From Rhizobium favelukesii (lineage in GTDB: Bacteria > Pseudomonadota > Alphaproteobacteria > Rhizobiales > Rhizobiaceae), in the NCBI RefSeq assembly GCF_000577275.2, contig NZ_HG916852.1:127001-191000 (forward strand): DNA of 64,000 nt, given 5' to 3'. The number at the start of each line of letters is the position of its first letter. Positions within the stretch are counted from its first letter, which is position 1. The notes under the pieces were generated by a model. The model was not told the DNA's origin and did not search any database. It saw only the letters and a program-made list of their open reading frames with translations. Below are positions 1-8,577 of this stretch, in pieces. Both the position numbers and the translations under genes were made by a program.

Positions 1-113
1 CCATCATTATTCGCCTTTAATTCATCGGTTGAACGATGATTTTTCCGATGATTTCCTATGTCGTTTGCAGACTATCTCACGCAGCTTATGCGTCGAGCAA
101 CAGGAAGGAAGCG

Positions 114-650
114 ATGCGAGATATCATCATGGTGCCGGGCATTGGCGGGTCTGGCGAAGCACACTGGCAGTCCCGATGGGAGGCGGCCGATCCCCGCATG
201 CGGCGGTTTTCGCCCTCAAACTGGGATCAGCCCGACCTCGAGGATTGGATCGCCGCGCTGGACCGGGCTGCCGGACAATCGGAGAACGAACCATTTCTCG
301 TCGCCCATAGCCTCTCCTGCCTTCTGGTTGCCCATTGGGCGCGGCGGGCCACGTATCGCGCCAGCGGCGCCTTGCTGGTCGCGCCACCGGACCCACGCTC
401 GCCGGCTTTCCCCCCGGAGGCTGCCGGCTTTGCCGATCCACCTGTCACGGCCCTTCCGTTCCTGTCGCTTGTCATAGCCAGTAGCGACGACCCTTTCGGT
501 TCGCTCGACTATGCGCGTACCAAGGCCGATGCTTGGGGTAGCGAATTCATGGGTATCGGTGCCCGCGGTCACATCAATGAGAAGAGCGGGCTCGGCGAGT
601 GGCCGGAGGGAAGGGCGGCATTGGCGGCCTTTGAGGCGCGCCTGCGCTAG
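114..650 (+). CDS. RBBP9/YdeN-family alpha/beta hydrolase
   Basis: Small cytoplasmic serine hydrolase of the RBBP9/YdeN family, 178 residues, close to the usual family length. The nucleophile elbow reads AHSLSC with Ser66, and the C-terminal segment GHINEKSGLGEWPEG holds the catalytic histidine and is the strongest family signature; the acid is probably in SSDDPFGS. I chose the ATG at 114 because GGAAGG lies just upstream, while a longer in-frame start at 36 has no ribosome site. It converges on the MOSC gene, the two stop codons sharing the palindrome CTAG. The natural substrate is not predictable from sequence. Confidence 0.85.
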   Translation: MRDIIMVPGIGGSGEAHWQSRWEAADPRMRRFSPSNWDQPDLEDWIAALDRAAGQSENEPFLVAHSLSCLLVAHWARRATYRASGALLVAPPDPRSPAFPPEAAGFADPPVTALPFLSLVIASSDDPFGSLDYARTKADAWGSEFMGIGARGHINEKSGLGEWPEGRAALAAFEARLR

Positions 651-1270
651 GCGCCTGAATGCACTGCCAAGATATCGCGCAGTTTATAGTGGATCGGTGC
701 TGCGAGATAGCGGCTGCGATCCTGCGCCGCGAGTGTCTTGCCGAAGGTCGCGATCATCTCCGGCATCGTGACCTTCTCGCCGTCATAGGGCAGATAGTCG
801 ACCGTCATTCCGGTTGCGATTGCCCCACCGTGAAGAACGCGGCAATAGATGCCTGGCCGCGCTGCCTGCGTGTAGCGCTTGATGAACAGCGGGTCGCCCA
901 TCCGGGCGGCAAAAGTGGCGCAAGGAATGCGTGCGCTGGTGACCTCCAGAACAAGATCGCCGGCTATGAATTTATCGCCCACCGAGACAATGCCGTTATC
1001 GAGATCGTCGATCACCATGTTCTCTCCGAACGTGCCCGGCTCGATTGGCCGCCCAAGCTCCTTTGACCACCAGTCGAGCGTCAGCGAACCCTCGAGATAG
1101 ACGGCCTGGTCGACGCCACCATGGTGTTTCTGGTTACAAATGGCGTCGCCGACAAGCCCCTCGGCATCGACGAGCACGTTGCCGCCGACGGGATGCTTGT
1201 AGATGCCGGTCTTGTAGCTCTTGCCGGGTAGCCGCTCGGCACTGCCAATGCAGATGGCGAGGATTTTCAT
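647..1270 (-). CDS. MOSC domain protein (YiiM-like)
   Basis: MOSC-domain protein of 207 residues. MOSC domains are related to the C-terminal domain of molybdenum cofactor sulfurase; stand-alone members such as YiiM are linked to reduction of N-hydroxylated compounds with molybdenum cofactor. The typical GTFGENM stretch lies at residues 79-85 and the conserved cysteine of the SARIPCATF segment at residue 117. No signal peptide or membrane segment, so cytoplasmic. It runs convergently into the RBBP9-like hydrolase with overlapping stop codons and is divergent from recR, leaving only 56 bases for both promoters. The exact substrate is an open question. Confidence 0.85.
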   Translation of the reverse strand: MKILAICIGSAERLPGKSYKTGIYKHPVGGNVLVDAEGLVGDAICNQKHHGGVDQAVYLEGSLTLDWWSKELGRPIEPGTFGENMVIDDLDNGIVSVGDKFIAGDLVLEVTSARIPCATFAARMGDPLFIKRYTQAARPGIYCRVLHGGAIATGMTVDYLPYDGEKVTMPEMIATFGKTLAAQDRSRYLAAPIHYKLRDILAVHSGA

Positions 1271-1326
1271 CGAGCGGCGCTCCCAAGCTGTTTCCGTTTT
1301 TGCAACATATGGGCTAATAACCGCTC

Positions 1327-1932
1327 ATGGCAAAGCGAGTCACCGGCCCCGAGATCGAAAAACTGATTCAGCTTCTGGCGAAGGTGCCCGGCCTCGGTCC
1401 GCGGTCCGCGCGCCGGGCTGCCCTGCACCTCATCAAGAAGAAAGACCAGCTGCTCGGCCCCCTGTCGAATGCGATGGGCGAGGCCTATGACAAGGTCAAG
1501 ATCTGCTCCCATTGCGGCAATGTCGATACGGTTGATCCTTGCACGGTCTGCACGGACGACCGGCGCGACCAATCCGTCATCATCGTCGTCGAGGATGTCT
1601 CTGACCTCTGGGCGCTGGAGCGTGCCGGCGCCTTGAACGCGACCTATCATGTACTCGGCGGCACCCTCTCACCGCTGGATGGCGTCGGGCCTGATGACCT
1701 CAACATTCGCGGCCTGATCGAGCGCGCCAGCGCCGGCGGCATCCGCGAACTAATCATCGCGGTCAATGCGACCGTCGAGGGGCAGACGACAGCACACTAT
1801 ATAACCGACCAGCTGAGCGGGCTGGACGTGAAGATCACGCGCCTCGCCCACGGCGTCCCGGTCGGCGGCGAGCTCGACTATCTCGACGAAGGAACACTGC
1901 AAGCGGCGCTCCGAGCACGTACGGCAATCTAG
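1327..1932 (+). CDS. recR: recombination mediator protein RecR
   Basis: RecR, 201 residues, normal length. With RecF/RecO it loads RecA onto gapped single-stranded DNA coated with SSB. An N-terminal helix-hairpin-helix ([10 protein letters not shown], about residues 21-30) is followed by a C4 zinc finger (Cys60, 63, 72, 75) and a Toprim domain starting near residue 83 with [10 protein letters not shown]. In many bacteria recR follows dnaX and a YbaB/EbfC gene; here it follows a divergent MOSC gene, so that linkage is absent in this window. The lytic transglycosylase gene starts eight bases after its stop, suggesting cotranscription. Confidence 0.96.
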   Translation: MAKRVTGPEIEKLIQLLAKVPGLGPRSARRAALHLIKKKDQLLGPLSNAMGEAYDKVKICSHCGNVDTVDPCTVCTDDRRDQSVIIVVEDVSDLWALERAGALNATYHVLGGTLSPLDGVGPDDLNIRGLIERASAGGIRELIIAVNATVEGQTTAHYITDQLSGLDVKITRLAHGVPVGGELDYLDEGTLQAALRARTAI

Positions 1933-1940
1933 GGGGAAGC

Positions 1941-3194
1941 ATGAACAGGAGCATTTTCGGCCGCCTCGTGATCGCAACGGTGGCGCTGCTGACGCTGTCA
2001 TGCTCGTCGGTTCTTTCCGCTTCGCAAGCAGATGTCGAAGCGCAATTCGAGAGATGGGTGCAGGCTGATCTCTGGCCGGAGGCGCAGAAGAACGGTATTT
2101 CGGAGCGGGCGTTTCGCGCGTCCTTCGCGGGCGTCGAACTCAACTGGAGCCTGACCGATCTTGCCCCTCCCGGCTTCCCGCCGCCGAAGCAACAGAAGCA
2201 GACGCAGGCTGAATTCTCCTCCCCGGCGCCCTATTTCAACGAGGATCGGCTGAAGCGGCTGGGGGGCACCGGCCGCGGTTTTGCATCGCAATATGCCTCG
2301 ACGCTGAAGAAGATCGAAAGAACCTACGGGGTCCCCGGTTCGATCGTGCTTGCCGTCTGGGGGCGCGAAACGGGTTTCGGGGCGGCCAAGATCCCCAACT
2401 CGGCGATCGAGGTGCTGGCAACGAAGGCTTTCATGTCGACACGCAAGGAGATGTTCCGCACTGAACTGCTCGCTGCCCTGCACATCATCGATCGCGGCGA
2501 CGCGACACCAGCCGAATTCAAAGGCTCATCGGCCGGCGCGCTTGGCCAGCCGCAGTTCATGCCGACCAGTTATCTGAAATATGCCGTCGATTTCGACGGT
2601 GACGGCCACCCCAATATCTGGACATCGGTTCCCGACACGCTTGCCTCGATCGCCAATTTCCTCGTCCAGAAGGGCTGGCAGCGCGGTCGTGGCTGGGGAT
2701 ATGAAGTGACGATTCCCGATCAGGTTTCCTGCGCGCAAGAAGGGCCGGATCTCGCCAAGCCCATATCGCACTGGGCCTCGCTCGGCATCGCGCGCATATC
2801 CGGCAAGGCCTTCCCTTCCGACGAAGGCAAGGCATCCGGCATAATGCTTGTACCGGCCGGCCGTGACGGGCCGGAATTCGTCGTCACGCCGAACTTCTAC
2901 GTGATCAAGGAATACAACAACTCCGACCTGTACGCGCTCTATATCGGCAACCTCGCCGATCGCATTGCGTACGGCTCCGGCGCCTTCCAAGGGGCATGGG
3001 GCGATGTCGGCAAGATGCTGCGATCCGACGTCGCGGCCATGCAGAAAGCATTGGAGAAGAAGGGATACGATGTCGGCGGCTCCGACGGGCTGCCGGGCTA
3101 CAAGACGCGCCGGTCCATCGGCCAGTGGCAGGAAAAGAACGGCATGAAGCCGACCTGCTATCCCGAGGCAACGATGATCGGCAAGTTGAAGTAA
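1941..3194 (+). CDS. lytic murein transglycosylase, MltB-type, with C-terminal peptidoglycan-binding domain
   Basis: Periplasmic enzyme that cleaves peptidoglycan glycan strands with formation of 1,6-anhydromuramic acid. 417 residues: an N-terminal signal peptide (hydrophobic 9-27; a Cys at 21 is near but the lipobox is not canonical), an SLT_2/MltB catalytic domain from about 30 to 340 with the likely catalytic Glu143 in WGRETGFG and the family segment GALGQPQFMP, and a PG_binding_1 domain from about 358 with DVAAMQKALEKKGY. It follows recR by eight bases with a GGGGGAAGC ribosome site inside the gap. Its stop lies two bases from the stop of the convergent GNAT gene. Confidence 0.93.
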   Translation: MNRSIFGRLVIATVALLTLSCSSVLSASQADVEAQFERWVQADLWPEAQKNGISERAFRASFAGVELNWSLTDLAPPGFPPPKQQKQTQAEFSSPAPYFNEDRLKRLGGTGRGFASQYASTLKKIERTYGVPGSIVLAVWGRETGFGAAKIPNSAIEVLATKAFMSTRKEMFRTELLAALHIIDRGDATPAEFKGSSAGALGQPQFMPTSYLKYAVDFDGDGHPNIWTSVPDTLASIANFLVQKGWQRGRGWGYEVTIPDQVSCAQEGPDLAKPISHWASLGIARISGKAFPSDEGKASGIMLVPAGRDGPEFVVTPNFYVIKEYNNSDLYALYIGNLADRIAYGSGAFQGAWGDVGKMLRSDVAAMQKALEKKGYDVGGSDGLPGYKTRRSIGQWQEKNGMKPTCYPEATMIGKLK

Positions 3195-3196
3195 GC

Positions 3197-3652
3197 CTAG
3201 AGGTTGCGCTTCAAGCCCTCGTGGCTCGCAACGAACCCCAGCTTCGCGTAGAAGCGGATTGAATCCCTCCGCGATTTGTCGCACGTCAATTGCACCAGAC
3301 CACAGCCGCGTTCGGCGCAGCGCGCAACAGCCCATTCGATGAAATCGGAGCCAAGGCCCAGGCCACGCGCGTCTCTGGCAACACGCACGCTCTCGATCTG
3401 CCCGCGCCACATGCCCGTTCGGGACAAGCCGGGTATAAACGTCAGCTGCAGGCAGCCGATGACACGATCGTCCTCGTCCACCGCGACGGCCAGCAGTTGG
3501 TTTGCATCGGCTTCGATTGCCTCGAATGCGGTAACATACCTTGTCTCTGGCGGATCCGAGATGATCTCGCGGGTGGCGCCGAGATCGTCATCAGAGAGCA
3601 GGACGATGATTGCCGTCAGATCGGAAGGACGGGCGGGGCGAAAGGAATGCAT
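3197..3652 (-). CDS. GNAT-family N-acetyltransferase
   Basis: Single-domain GNAT acetyltransferase, 151 residues. The acetyl-CoA binding motif is visible as ARGLGLGSDFIEWAV, followed by the beta-bulge and a C-terminal segment with RFYAKLGF, both typical of the fold. I start it at the ATG at 3652 (MHSFRP), because the open frame continues upstream only as an out-of-frame shadow of the MFS gene. It lies eight bases downstream of the MFS transporter on the same strand and is probably translated from the same mRNA. The acyl acceptor is unknown; the pairing with an exporter could suggest detoxification, but that is inference. Confidence 0.88.
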   Translation of the reverse strand: MHSFRPARPSDLTAIIVLLSDDDLGATREIISDPPETRYVTAFEAIEADANQLLAVAVDEDDRVIGCLQLTFIPGLSRTGMWRGQIESVRVARDARGLGLGSDFIEWAVARCAERGCGLVQLTCDKSRRDSIRFYAKLGFVASHEGLKRNL

Positions 3653-3660
3653 GTCTTGCC

Positions 3661-5292
3661 TCAATGGTGCAGATCGATCGGTGTCTTGTAGAAGACGTCG
3701 CTGTCGGGCGGAATGGCCTGGCGCTCGATCAGCCGGTGGACCTGCGGCAGTTGTTCGCCGTGGTGAAGCGCCCGAAGCCGTTCGATGTTTTCCGCATCGG
3801 CCTGCGTTCGGCGCTGATTGTGTCTGATGTATTCGACCCAGGTCGGCGTGTGGTAGGTCTCCGTCCATCGCCCCGGCTTTTCGAGATCGCGCATCAGCGC
3901 CCAATTGCGGGCGCCATCGCGAATTCTGATACGCCGCCGCTCGCCCATCAGAGCCAGGAACTCGGGAACATCCGCATCGGCGATTTCGTAATCGATTTGG
4001 ACGACGATCGGACCGCTGCGCGGCGCAATATCGAGGCCAAGCGCCGGCTCGATGAAGCGGTTGAGCGGGTCGAGATTGAGCGAGGCAAAGGCCGGCATGG
4101 CAAAGCGCAGCCCGACGACGATGCCAAAGAGCATGACGACGGCGGAGATCAACAAGGTGTCCGAGACGCCGTAGCGATCGGCCGCCACGCCCCATAGCCA
4201 GCTGCCGCCGGCGATGCCGCCGAAGGTCACCGTCTGATAGAGCGACAAAGCGCGGCCGACGACCCAGCGCGGCGTCGACAACTGGACGATCGTGTTGAAC
4301 AGCGAAAGTGCCAGCACCCAGCATGCCCCTGATATCACCAGCCCGGCACAGGTCAGTGCGGCAATCGGGCTGAAAGAGGCAATCGCGGCGCTCAGCGCAA
4401 AGCCGGCGAAGGAAATCCGCACGATCGTTTCACTGGAGAAGCGTTCGCGCAGCCGATCATTCAGCATCGCGCCGCCGATCGCACCGATGCCGAAGGAGCC
4501 GAGCATGAGACCGTAGGTCAGCGGGCCGCCGACGACGAGGTCGATCGCCACGATCGGCAGCAATGCGAGAATCGAGCTGGCGCTGATCCCGAAGATGAGC
4601 CCGCGCAGCAGCACCTTCTGCAGGTTGGGCGACATTGACACATAGCGAAGGCCCGCAAACACTGCGCTGCCAAGCGTTTCCCGTGGCAGGGTGGAGGCCG
4701 GGGGGCCCGGCTTCCAGCGAATTAGCGCATAGATCAGCGCGAAGTAGCTCAGCGTGTTGACGGCAAAGGCCGCTGCCGCGCCGGCGGCAGCGACGATAAC
4801 GCCGCCGATCGCGGGGCCAACGCTGCGGGTGATGTTGAAGCCGACGCTGTTCAACGTGACCGCGCCCGGCAGGTCGCTGCGTGGCACCATGTCGCCGACC
4901 GAAGCCTGCCACGACGGATTGTTCAACGCAGTGCCGCAGCCGATCAGGAACGTGAAGAAGAGGAGCAGCCAGGGCGAAAGCCAGTCGAAGTAGGCCGATA
5001 TGCTGAGCAGCGCCGAAACCGCAAGCATGAAATACTGCGCGGTCAGCATCACCCGGCGGCGGTCAAAGCTGTCGGCAAGGGCGCCCGATACGAGCGAGAA
5101 GAGCATGATCGGCAGCGCCGTCGATGTCTGCACCAGCGCGACCATATTTTCCGATGCCGTGATAGTTGTCATCATCCAGGCGGCGCCAACCGCCTGGATC
5201 AGCCCGCCGAAGTTCGAAGCGAGGCTTGCAAACCAGATCGTCCGGTAGGTTTCGTGCCGCAACGGCGCCAGTGTCGACGAAGTGTATGGCAC
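3661..5292 (-). CDS. MFS transporter (MFS_3 / EntS-like exporter group) with soluble C-terminal domain
   Basis: Inner-membrane major facilitator of the MFS_3 type (the group containing EntS). About twelve hydrophobic helices occupy residues 10-400, with the loop motif DSFDRRRVM after helix 2. The last 140 residues are soluble and contain RDGARNWALMRDLEKPGR and FYKTPIDLHH, an extension common in alphaproteobacterial members. Start choice is uncertain: the GTG at 5292 (543 residues) has GGGAGGG immediately upstream, though at short spacing, while an ATG at 5364 adds 24 residues but has no recognisable ribosome site. Divergent from the rimP operon; followed by a GNAT gene. The exported compound is unknown. 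Confidence 0.88.
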   Translation of the reverse strand: MPYTSSTLAPLRHETYRTIWFASLASNFGGLIQAVGAAWMMTTITASENMVALVQTSTALPIMLFSLVSGALADSFDRRRVMLTAQYFMLAVSALLSISAYFDWLSPWLLLFFTFLIGCGTALNNPSWQASVGDMVPRSDLPGAVTLNSVGFNITRSVGPAIGGVIVAAAGAAAAFAVNTLSYFALIYALIRWKPGPPASTLPRETLGSAVFAGLRYVSMSPNLQKVLLRGLIFGISASSILALLPIVAIDLVVGGPLTYGLMLGSFGIGAIGGAMLNDRLRERFSSETIVRISFAGFALSAAIASFSPIAALTCAGLVISGACWVLALSLFNTIVQLSTPRWVVGRALSLYQTVTFGGIAGGSWLWGVAADRYGVSDTLLISAVVMLFGIVVGLRFAMPAFASLNLDPLNRFIEPALGLDIAPRSGPIVVQIDYEIADADVPEFLALMGERRRIRIRDGARNWALMRDLEKPGRWTETYHTPTWVEYIRHNQRRTQADAENIERLRALHHGEQLPQVHRLIERQAIPPDSDVFYKTPIDLHH

Positions 5293-5384
5293 GATCCCTC
5301 CCGATGCCGGTCCCTCTGAGCCAATATATGGCGAAAGATGCCGCTGGCTAGCGCGGGAGCTCATTGGAAGGTTAGCGACGGAGC

Positions 5385-5413
5385 TTGCAATTTCGTAAAA
5401 ACGGGCCTATATG
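5385..5413 (+). promoter_or_regulatory. sigma-70-type promoter of the rimP-nusA-infB operon
   Basis: TTGCAA at 5385-5390 and TATATG at 5408-5413 are separated by exactly 17 bases, giving an expected start near 5420 and a leader of about 100 bases before rimP. It is the only good match in the space between the divergent MFS gene and rimP. Confidence 0.6.
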
Positions 5414-5440
5414 GCTCTCAAATCTTGATCGCATTGATGA

Positions 5441-5470
5441 AGAGTGGGCCGCAAGGACCCGCTCTTTTTT
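5441..5470 (+). terminator. intrinsic terminator in the rimP leader (candidate attenuator)
   Basis: AGAGTGGGCC (5441-5450), loop GCAA, then GGACCCGCTCT (5455-5465) form a ten-pair stem with one mismatch and one G-T pair, followed by a run of six T including the last stem base. It lies between the promoter at 5385-5413 and the rimP start, so it would stop transcription before the operon unless bypassed. Leader terminators before rimP have been proposed in other proteobacteria. Confidence 0.7.
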
Positions 5471-5517
5471 ATTACCGCGATCACCCAAAATGCATGACAT
5501 TGCTAGGAGCGCATCGC

Positions 5518-6123
5518 TTGTCGGATCCGACGAAAGCAGACAATGAACTTGAGCCGCGGCTCATCACGGAGACTGGTCTCGATCAGCGCCTTGCCGACAT
5601 TATCGAGCCCGTGCTTGTTGACCTTGGTTACCGTCTGGTCCGTGTGCGCATGCTCAACCAGAACGGCGCCACCATGCAGATCATGGCCGAGCGCAACGAT
5701 GGAACGATGGACGTCGAAGGCTGCGAAGAGGTCTCGATGGCCGTTTCTCCGGTTCTCGATGTGGAAGATCCTATCGATAGAGAGTATCATCTGGAAGTGT
5801 CTTCGCCGGGTATCGACCGCCCGATGGTGCGGAAGTCCGATTTCGTGCGCTGGCAGGGACATCTTCTGAAGTGCGAAACGTCGATCATGGTCGGCAACCG
5901 TAAGCGCTTCCGTGGTAAGATCGTTGCGACCGACGCCGACGGTTTCACGCTCGAGCGTGACCAGGTTTCCGAGGGCGAAGAACAGAATATCGTTATTCCG
6001 TTCACGGCCCTCGCTGATGCAAAGCTCATTCTGACCGACGATCTGATCCGTGATGCACTGCGCGCCGACAAGCTGGCGAAGGCAGAGGCCGCGAACCAGA
6101 ACGAAGCGGAAGACGAAGAATAA
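5518..6123 (+). CDS. rimP: ribosome maturation factor RimP
   Basis: RimP, needed for maturation of the 30S subunit. 201 residues: an N-terminal alpha/beta domain with [17 protein letters not shown] and the highly conserved [11 protein letters not shown] near the domain border, then a C-terminal SH3-like barrel, and an acidic tail ending EAEDEE. I prefer the TTG start at 5518 because AGGAG sits at 5505-5509, eight bases upstream; an in-frame ATG at 5494 has no ribosome site. First gene of the rimP-nusA-ylxR-infB-rbfA-truB cluster, behind a promoter and a leader terminator. Some rhizobial homologues carry similarly variable N-termini. Confidence 0.95.
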   Translation: MSDPTKADNELEPRLITETGLDQRLADIIEPVLVDLGYRLVRVRMLNQNGATMQIMAERNDGTMDVEGCEEVSMAVSPVLDVEDPIDREYHLEVSSPGIDRPMVRKSDFVRWQGHLLKCETSIMVGNRKRFRGKIVATDADGFTLERDQVSEGEEQNIVIPFTALADAKLILTDDLIRDALRADKLAKAEAANQNEAEDEE

Positions 6124-6183
6124 CCGATCAACTTGTGGCTCCAGGGACGGGAACCCCGGACGCCTAGACGGAGAGAAAAGACA

Positions 6184-7788
6184 ATGGCAGTCAGTGCGAA
6201 CCGGCTCGAACTTCTGCAGATCGCAGATGCAGTGGCGCGCGAAAAGGTCATCGACCGCGAGATCGTGCTTGCCGCAATGGCAGACGCGATCCAGAAGGCA
6301 GCGCGCTCTCGCTACGGCACTGAGTCCAACATTCGGGCCGACATCAACCCGAAGACCGGCGAAATCCGCCTTCAGCGCCTGCTCGAAGTTGTCGACAAGG
6401 CCGAAGACTATTCGACCCAGATCCCGCTCGAGCTGGCCCGCGACCGCAACCCGGATGCAGCCCTTGGCGATTTCATCGCCGATCCGCTGCCGCCGATGGA
6501 TTTCGGCCGTATCGCGGCTCAGTCCGCAAAGCAGGTTATCGTTCAGAAGGTTCGCGAAGCCGAGCGTGATCGCCAGTTCGACGAGTTCAAGGATCGCGTC
6601 GGCGAGATCGTCAACGGCACCGTCAAGCGCGTCGAATACGGCAACGTCATCGTCGATCTCGGCCGTGGCGAAGGCATCATCCGTCGCGACGAAATGATCC
6701 CGCGCGAAAACGTCCGCTATGGCGATCGCGTCCGTGCCTACGTATATGATGTTCGCAGAGAGCAGCGCGGCCCGCAGATCTTCCTGTCGCGCACACATCC
6801 GCAGTTCATGGTGAAGCTGTTCACTATGGAAGTGCCTGAAATTTACGACGGCATTATCCAGGTGAAGTCGGTTGCCCGCGATCCGGGTTCGCGCGCCAAG
6901 ATTGCCGTGATTTCGAACGACAGCTCGATCGATCCGGTCGGCGCCTGTGTCGGTATGCGCGGTTCGCGCGTTCAGGCCGTTGTCGGCGAGCTTCAGGGCG
7001 AAAAGATCGACATCATTCCGTGGTCGCAGGATCCGGCAACCTTCGTCGTCAACGCTCTGCAGCCGGCTGAAGTGGCCAAGGTCGTTCTCGACGAAGATGC
7101 AGAGCGCATCGAAGTCGTGGTCCCGGACGAGCAGCTGTCGCTGGCCATCGGCCGCCGCGGCCAGAACGTCCGTCTGGCGTCGCAGCTGACCGGCTGGGAC
7201 ATCGACATCATGACGGAGGCCGAAGAATCCGAGCGCCGCCAGAAGGAATTCAACGAGCGGACCAACCTGTTCATGGACTCGCTCGACGTTGACGAGATGG
7301 TCGGCCAGGTACTGGCCTCGGAAGGCTTCGCAGCGGTCGAAGAGCTGGCTTACGTCGATCTCGACGAAATCACCTCGATCGACGGTTTCGACGAAGACAC
7401 GGCACAGGAAATCCAGACCCGTGCCCGCGAATACCTGGAGCGCCTGGAAGCCGAAATGGACGAAAAGCGCAAGGCGCTTGGCGTTTCCGACGAACTGCGC
7501 CAGATCGACGGCATAACCGCTCAGATGATGGTCGCGCTCGGCGAAGACGGCATTAAGACGATCGAGGACTTCGCCGGCTGCGCCGCTGACGATCTCGTCG
7601 GCTGGAGCGAACGCAAGAACGGCGAGACCAAGAAGTTCGAAGGTCTGTTCTCCAAGTTCGACGTTTCGCGCGTCGAAGCCGAGCAGATGGTCGTTCAGGC
7701 TCGCCTCGCGGCTGGCTGGATCACCGAAGAAGATCTCGCCAAGGACGCGGAAGCTGAAGAAGCTCCCGAGGCCGAGCAGGAAGTATAA
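6184..7788 (+). CDS. nusA: transcription termination/antitermination factor NusA
   Basis: NusA, 534 residues, binds RNA polymerase and modulates pausing, termination and antitermination. Domains in order: N-terminal polymerase-binding domain (1-125), S1 domain (about 135-200, [20 protein letters not shown]), two KH domains (about 200-345, including [14 protein letters not shown] and [14 protein letters not shown]), and C-terminal acidic helix-hairpin-helix repeats (about 360-515), as is usual in proteobacteria. The ATG at 6184 follows a GGAGAG site. The stop overlaps the next start as TAATG, indicating translational coupling with the YlxR-like gene. Confidence 0.97.
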   Translation: MAVSANRLELLQIADAVAREKVIDREIVLAAMADAIQKAARSRYGTESNIRADINPKTGEIRLQRLLEVVDKAEDYSTQIPLELARDRNPDAALGDFIADPLPPMDFGRIAAQSAKQVIVQKVREAERDRQFDEFKDRVGEIVNGTVKRVEYGNVIVDLGRGEGIIRRDEMIPRENVRYGDRVRAYVYDVRREQRGPQIFLSRTHPQFMVKLFTMEVPEIYDGIIQVKSVARDPGSRAKIAVISNDSSIDPVGACVGMRGSRVQAVVGELQGEKIDIIPWSQDPATFVVNALQPAEVAKVVLDEDAERIEVVVPDEQLSLAIGRRGQNVRLASQLTGWDIDIMTEAEESERRQKEFNERTNLFMDSLDVDEMVGQVLASEGFAAVEELAYVDLDEITSIDGFDEDTAQEIQTRAREYLERLEAEMDEKRKALGVSDELRQIDGITAQMMVALGEDGIKTIEDFAGCAADDLVGWSERKNGETKKFEGLFSKFDVSRVEAEQMVVQARLAAGWITEEDLAKDAEAEEAPEAEQEV

Positions 7789-8477
7789 TGTCCGCGCGGG
7801 AGCCGACCGTTTCTCCTGAGGACGACGATCTTGCAGGATATGACGTGAATGGTCGCATGTGCATCGTGACGCGCGAAAGCGGATCGCCGGATGAGCTGAT
7901 CCGCTTCGTCGCCGCTCCCGATGGGACTGTGGTCGCCGATCTGAAGCGCCAGCTTCCGGGACGCGGCTGTTGGGTCAAGATCGATCGCTCGCTGGTCGAC
8001 AAGGCCGTGGCGAAGAGGCTCTTCGCCCGCGCTTTGAAAGCGGATGTGAAGGCGGCAGCCGATCTCGGCCAAACCGTTGAGACGCTGCTCGAACAGCAGT
8101 TGATGCAGATGATGAACATGGCCCGCAAGGCGGGGCAGTTCGTTACGGGCTCCGCGAAAGTGGACGCCGCAGTCAGGAGTGGAGCGGCGATTGCCGTGTT
8201 CCACGCGACGAATGCCGCCGAAGATGGCGTGAGAAAAATCGACCAGGCTCGCAAGGCCTGGCACCTCGGAATGGAGACCGAGGAGGAAATACCTTCCTAC
8301 CGTCTCTTCTCGGAGAGCGAAATGGAAGGCCTGATGGGCCAGAACGCTTTTATCCATGCTGCAGTGCTTGCAGGGCAGGCGGGTGAGGGTGTAGTGAAGC
8401 GCGCAAAGATGCTCGAACAGTACCGCAATGGCGGTCAGTCCCGGGCAGCGGGCGGCGCTGGCCGGCAAAAACAATGA
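7788..8477 (+). CDS. YlxR-like RNA-binding protein fused to an L7Ae-type domain
   Basis: 229 residues. The N-terminal part (about 15-95) is a YlxR/DUF448 domain with the diagnostic CIVTRESGSPDELIRF and LPGRGCWVKIDRSLVD, predicted to bind RNA; the C-terminal half resembles ribosomal L7Ae/L30e-like domains (LEQQLMQMMNMARKAGQFVTG). This two-domain form is typical of alphaproteobacteria, where firmicutes have two separate genes (ylxR and ylxQ) at the same place. The ATG overlaps the nusA stop. Between it and infB lie 100 bases without a convincing terminator, so infB is probably reached by readthrough. Precise role in translation is not settled. Confidence 0.92.
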   Translation: MSAREPTVSPEDDDLAGYDVNGRMCIVTRESGSPDELIRFVAAPDGTVVADLKRQLPGRGCWVKIDRSLVDKAVAKRLFARALKADVKAAADLGQTVETLLEQQLMQMMNMARKAGQFVTGSAKVDAAVRSGAAIAVFHATNAAEDGVRKIDQARKAWHLGMETEEEIPSYRLFSESEMEGLMGQNAFIHAAVLAGQAGEGVVKRAKMLEQYRNGGQSRAAGGAGRQKQ

Positions 8478-8577
8478 TACGGTCACCGGCTTGTCCGGTC
8501 CCAACATCATTGATCGACATATTTGATTGACAGGGCCTGATGACGTCATCGCTCCCTGTCCGAAGGAACGGGAACGA

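Noticed and set aside
1..113. Possible 3' end of a gene entering from the left edge
   Set aside because: No frame with coding character continues across position 1; only upstream sequence of the first hydrolase gene is visible.
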